From: Chlorobium sp.
GTDB lineage: Bacteria; Bacteroidota; Chlorobiia; Chlorobiales; Chlorobiaceae
Direction: 5' to 3'
Length of the DNA: 64,000 bases
NCBI GenBank assembly: GCA_005862285.1
Contig: SZXW01000014.1
Location: forward strand, 207,514 to 271,513
The notes below the pieces were generated by a model that saw only the letters and a program-made list of their open reading frames with translations, did no database searches and had not been told where the DNA came from. Shown here one piece after another: positions 61,207 to 64,000 of the stretch (position 1 is the first letter of the stretch; every line of letters begins with the position of its first letter). The translations under genes were made by a program, and so were the position numbers.

Positions 61207-61575
61207 TCATTTGAGCGAATGCAGTCCGATCATGTTTCCTTCCGTATCGACAACAAGGGCCATGAACCCATACTGGCCGATGGAGGTCTTTTCACGACTT
61301 ACAGATCCGCCATGGCTGGTGACCTGGGCCGCTTCGATGGAGCAGTCCTCGCAGCTGAAATAAACCAGTGTGCTGTTTCTGCCGGAAGCAACGCCATCCA
61401 TTTTCGCCAGAGCACCACCAGCCCCCACACGCTCCATTTCCATGGGGAATGCCCACATTTCCATGTCTGTGTTTTCGAGCCGTTCGAGCTTAAGCTTGAA
61501 AACCGATTCGTAAAATGCCTTCGCCCGAGGCATGTCCTGAACATAAATCTCAAACCAGATGACCGGATTGTTCAT
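61207..61575 (-). CDS. VOC-superfamily (glyoxalase-like) protein
   Basis: A 122-residue protein with the paired beta-alpha-beta-beta-beta modules of the vicinal oxygen chelate fold. IWFEIYVQDMPRAKAFYESVF opens module 1 and STLVYFSCEDCSIEAAQ opens module 2; it ends GFMALVVDTEGNMIGLHS, where the glutamate in other enzymes binds metal. AAGGAGAA 8 bases before the ATG supports the start. Such single-domain proteins can be lyases, isomerases or resistance proteins. Function not predictable. It lies 121 bases upstream of the hydrolase gene on the same strand. Confidence 0.9.
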   Translation of the reverse strand: MNNPVIWFEIYVQDMPRAKAFYESVFKLKLERLENTDMEMWAFPMEMERVGAGGALAKMDGVASGRNSTLVYFSCEDCSIEAAQVTSHGGSVSREKTSIGQYGFMALVVDTEGNMIGLHSLK

Positions 61576-61682
61576 TAATTGTTTCTCCTTGAAATCGGGT
61601 TGAAAAAACAGAACTCTTGTTAACAGTAAGTAATCGAAGTGCGCTTTTGAAGGAATAATGTTTTTTCTGTAACGAGCGCAGT

Positions 61683-62048
61683 TTATTGCCGTGTGCCTTC
61701 AGTCCCAAGCGTTTTCCATGTCCAGACAGCGCTGGCGGCATCGATCGAAGCCAAAAGGAGCAGGATCGGTTTCGCAATGCCAAGCACGATCATCACGATC
61801 AGCACCGCAAACAGCCAGAACCTTCCGAAAATTGAAGCTCTGAAAAATGCATCGCTTCCCTTCATCGCCACCGTGACATAGTAATAACCGATTTCCGAAA
61901 CAATGATGCCAAGCACACGGATCCATGGTTCCCTGGTCGGTTCGAGATTGAAAATCCCGAGAAGCGTATTCGGTATGCATATCAGCCCGAGACCAAGCAA
62001 AACTGCATAGATACCGATTACCTGAATCGAACGCATGGTTGAATTCAT
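61683..62048 (-). CDS. Four-helix membrane protein of unknown function
   Basis: A 121-residue protein with four predicted membrane helices: VIGIYAVLLGLGLICIPNTLL, a second around IRVLGIIVSEIGYYYVTVA, a third FWLFAVLIVMIVLGIAKP and a short fourth ASIDAASAVWTW. GGGAGGTG 6 bases before the ATG is a strong ribosome binding site. I do not recognise the family. The gene is 22 bases downstream of the CoA-binding protein gene on the same strand, so co-transcription is likely. Confidence 0.82.
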   Translation of the reverse strand: MNSTMRSIQVIGIYAVLLGLGLICIPNTLLGIFNLEPTREPWIRVLGIIVSEIGYYYVTVAMKGSDAFFRASIFGRFWLFAVLIVMIVLGIAKPILLLLASIDAASAVWTWKTLGTEGTRQ

Positions 62049-62070
62049 TTTTCACCTCCCGCTTGAGTGA

Positions 62071-62538
62071 TCATCCCGGGACCCGGTGCTGCAGCCTGAG
62101 GATCCACCTGAACAGACGGTGACCCGGATCAACCGGCGGGCAATACATGAGCGGACATCCTCCGACAATCGGTTCTACCCCGCCGTCCCTGCAGGCCTGA
62201 ACAGCTTCAGGAGCAACGCTGCCCTCGCCGAACGAGCGGTGATACCATATATGCCTGATACCCTTTTTTAACGCAGCTCTTGCGATTTCAGGAGCAATGG
62301 AAGGATGAGTTGCAATCATGATACCATGAACATCGCCCGGCACCGAAGAAACATCGGGATAGCATGTCGATCCTTCAAGTTCGCTTGCGTTAGGGTTTAA
62401 AGGAATAACTTCATGACCGGTATCACGGAGCTTCCTGAAAATCGCGTTCGCTGCAGACTTGCCGGAGCGGGATACACCGGCAACAATTATGCGTTTGCCT
62501 TCAAGGAAGGCCGCAATATTACCTGGAATGGTTTTCAT
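62071..62538 (-). CDS. CoA-binding (Rossmann-like) protein
   Basis: A 155-residue protein of the CoA_binding_2 family. The nucleotide loop is VAGVSRSGKSAANAIF near residue 19, followed by the conserved block VIPLNPNASELEG and PGDVHGIMIATHP near residue 70; GIRHIWYHRSFGEGSVAPEAV near residue 94 is also typical. Such proteins bind CoA or NAD and are often annotated as YccU-like. The C-terminal GGCPLMYCPPVDPGH adds two cysteines. Role unknown. Confidence 0.9.
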   Translation of the reverse strand: MKTIPGNIAAFLEGKRIIVAGVSRSGKSAANAIFRKLRDTGHEVIPLNPNASELEGSTCYPDVSSVPGDVHGIMIATHPSIAPEIARAALKKGIRHIWYHRSFGEGSVAPEAVQACRDGGVEPIVGGCPLMYCPPVDPGHRLFRWILRLQHRVPG

Positions 62539-62604
62539 AGATTTTCGTTTTCGGTCCCTGGAGTATGCCCCTGGCAGTAAAAAAACATAACCCGTAATAT
62601 GCAG

Positions 62605-63135
62605 TTACTTTATATTCTGAACCATTATATCCTGTGTTGTCGAAATTTTCTGCAACATATTACCGAGCGTACTTATGAATTTTGATCGCCTGTCCATTGC
62701 CATCTGCAGACGGAGGGATCCCATTTCAGACAACTCGCCCATGACTTCAGTTCTGCTTTTCAGATTTTCACGTCCGGAAATGAGTGATGCTGATTCGGCG
62801 AGCACATAAAAAACAAGCAGATTCTCCTGATCGACGGAGAGGCGGACGAACTTTCCTGCAATTTCACGCCTGACATAAGCGTATGGATCGACACGCTCCG
62901 GTTTCCTTGACAGGGATAAAACAAGCTTTTTCGCTGCAATGTCAAGCTTTTTTCTGGCAGAAGGCTGAAGTATGGCGCCAAGCTTCTTCTTTCTGCTGAA
63001 AGCCGATTTTTCAAGGTTTATATTATGATTCTGCTGATCGGCACGGTCGGCTGGGGCAGCAGAAACGCCGATACTCGAGGGTGATACCTGAACCCCCATA
63101 AAAAATATGATGAAAATAATTGCATGTCGCTTCAT
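62605..63135 (-). CDS. Exported helical protein of unknown function, 176 residues
   Basis: The first 27 residues (KRHAIIFIIFFMGVQVSPSS) form a signal peptide, probably cleaved near VSAAPA. The rest is charged and helical (LDIAAKKLVLSLSRKPERVD, RREIAGKFVRLSVDQENLLVFYVLAE), ending MVQNIK. No cysteines in the mature part. It may be a periplasmic helical protein. Not recognised. Located 66 bases upstream of the CoA-binding protein gene on the same strand. Confidence 0.72.
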   Translation of the reverse strand: MKRHAIIFIIFFMGVQVSPSSIGVSAAPADRADQQNHNINLEKSAFSRKKKLGAILQPSARKKLDIAAKKLVLSLSRKPERVDPYAYVRREIAGKFVRLSVDQENLLVFYVLAESASLISGRENLKSRTEVMGELSEMGSLRLQMAMDRRSKFISTLGNMLQKISTTQDIMVQNIK

Positions 63136-63284
63136 GGGGAGATCCTGTCTGATTTTAGGTCAAGACTTATTTGGATTTGGAAGCAATAGCTGTTGTAAAA
63201 TAAACATTATTCCAATTAAATACACCTCTTCTGCCGCTCTGTCTGGCAAAGAGATTCCGCTATTTATTCAACTGCTGCGTTTTA

Positions 63285-64000
63285 TTATTTCCTGCAGAAA
63301 AGGGAGTAATAAAGCCGTTCGGGCATATACTGGAGGAGCAGCGCGATAAATCGCCACCGGCCCTTTATCCATACACGGCGCTTCTTTTTCCTTATACCCC
63401 TGAAGATCGCCCCGGCGGCCGTTTCGGCTGAGGCTACCCAGAACAGCCCATCGCCTTTCGCCATGGCTGTATCGACGAAACCCGGAAGAATATCAGTTAC
63501 GTAAACATTAAGTTTTTCCTTGGCAGCGAGGCATCTGAACCCCTGCAGGTAATTGGATACAAATGCTTTCGAGGCATTGTAGGCTGGAGCAGTACCACCC
63601 CTTACAGACGCTATCGACGAAATGCCGGCAAGATGGCCGTAGCCCTGCCGCATGAACACTTCGAAAGCCGCATGGGCAATCGATGCAAAACCGGTGATGT
63701 TGGTCTGGAGGGTTTCCAGTTCCTTGTCCCAGGGAAGCGATGGATCGAGGTAACCGGTACCTGCTGAGATGATAACGAGGTCGACACCACCCATAGCCGC
63801 TACAAGTTCATTGAATTGCTTTCTTGCCATTGCCGTAACGGCGACATCCATGACCTGGGTATGGACATTCGCACCATACTTCTGTCGAAACTGAGCGAGC
63901 AGCTCTTTTCTCCTTCCGGTAATGCCTGCAACCCAGCCGTTCCTGATATAGAGCAAAGCGAGCGCCCGCCCGATCCCGCTTGTAGCACCGATAATAATTA
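63285..64000 (-). CDS. Short-chain dehydrogenase/reductase, 5' end cut by window
   Basis: The frame is open to the window edge, so the N-terminus is missing, probably by only a few residues. Read in from 64000, the cofactor loop IIGATSGIGRALAL is present, followed by GITGRRKELL. ISAGTGYLD matches the NNAG region, ISSIASVRGG has the catalytic Ser and YNASK the Tyr and Lys. Near the end a hydrophobic segment and basic KKKRRVWIKGRW are seen, as in membrane-associated SDRs of this type. Substrate unknown. Confidence 0.9.
   Translation of the reverse strand, partial: IIIGATSGIGRALALLYIRNGWVAGITGRRKELLAQFRQKYGANVHTQVMDVAVTAMARKQFNELVAAMGGVDLVIISAGTGYLDPSLPWDKELETLQTNITGFASIAHAAFEVFMRQGYGHLAGISSIASVRGGTAPAYNASKAFVSNYLQGFRCLAAKEKLNVYVTDILPGFVDTAMAKGDGLFWVASAETAAGAIFRGIRKKKRRVWIKGRWRFIALLLQYMPERLYYSLFCRK

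Noticed and set aside
1..64000. tRNA, rRNA, insertion sequences and CRISPR arrays
   Set aside because: I looked through the intergenic stretches and found no cloverleaf with CCA-like end, no rRNA sequence, no transposase and no regularly spaced repeat array. A covariance search could still find a small RNA I missed.

Overview
The window most resembles a chromosomal segment of a green sulfur bacterium (Chlorobiota, Chlorobium or a close relative). This is an inference from gene content: an ArsA-type ATPase with a C-terminal Hsp20-like domain, system II cytochrome c maturation, a GlgE/TreS-maltokinase pair, many c-type cytochromes, a Rieske/cytochrome b complex with split b6-type subunits, and prfB with the +1 frameshift. 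No photosynthesis gene, rRNA, tRNA, IS element or CRISPR array was seen, so the phylum is probable and the species unknown.

Layout. 1-3.4 kb (+): a probable peptidoglycan-sugar salvage cassette of a nucleotidyltransferase, a NamZ-type exo-muramidase and a sodium symporter. 3.4-10.5 kb: an SDR protein, a duplicated pentapeptide-repeat protein, small conserved genes, the ArsA-like ATPase, a TerC membrane protein and the potassium transporter Kup. 11.2-12.5 kb: two rlpA paralogues. 13.3-18.1 kb (-): a periplasmic redox operon of TlpA, a DUF4266 lipoprotein, a DUF3570 beta-barrel, ApbE and DsbD. 18.4-22 kb: TPR lipoprotein, CDF metal exporter, AI-2E family permease and a zinc-ribbon protein. 22.2-24.3 kb (+): DUF4405 membrane protein, b-type membrane cytochrome and a decaheme cytochrome c. 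24.9-29.9 kb: MgtA P-type ATPase with a PTS-IIA/RCK-like partner, then an Nramp transporter on the other strand.

The most striking block is 30.3-41.6 kb. On the minus strand a Rieske protein, a dicluster ferredoxin, cytochrome b, subunit IV, an octaheme cytochrome and a monoheme lipoprotein form one operon, followed by a cupredoxin-like protein. It is preceded by a single-heme outer-membrane porin-cytochrome resembling the Cyc2 iron-oxidase family. Divergently on the plus strand lie ResB and CcsA, which attach haem to such cytochromes. I read this as a possible outer-membrane-to-quinone electron route, perhaps for Fe(II) or other extracellular donors. The 1.2-kb gap between the two sides holds nested RNA-like inverted repeats, a 9-codon ORF with a strong ribosome binding site, and palindromes of the form AACRATYGTT that recur upstream of the TlpA operon.

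After a MORN-repeat protein comes a small accessory patch at 43.0-45.1 kb: a DUF3800 remnant, a restriction endonuclease, its methyltransferase and a possible small RNA. Housekeeping genes then resume with mnmE, an SDR, mazG, an esterase, TreS-maltokinase and GlgE (alpha-glucan synthesis from trehalose), prfB and a phosphoesterase. A three-gene minus-strand cluster of unknown function (57.2-60.0 kb) follows, then hydrolase, VOC, CoA-binding and SDR genes to the end of the window.
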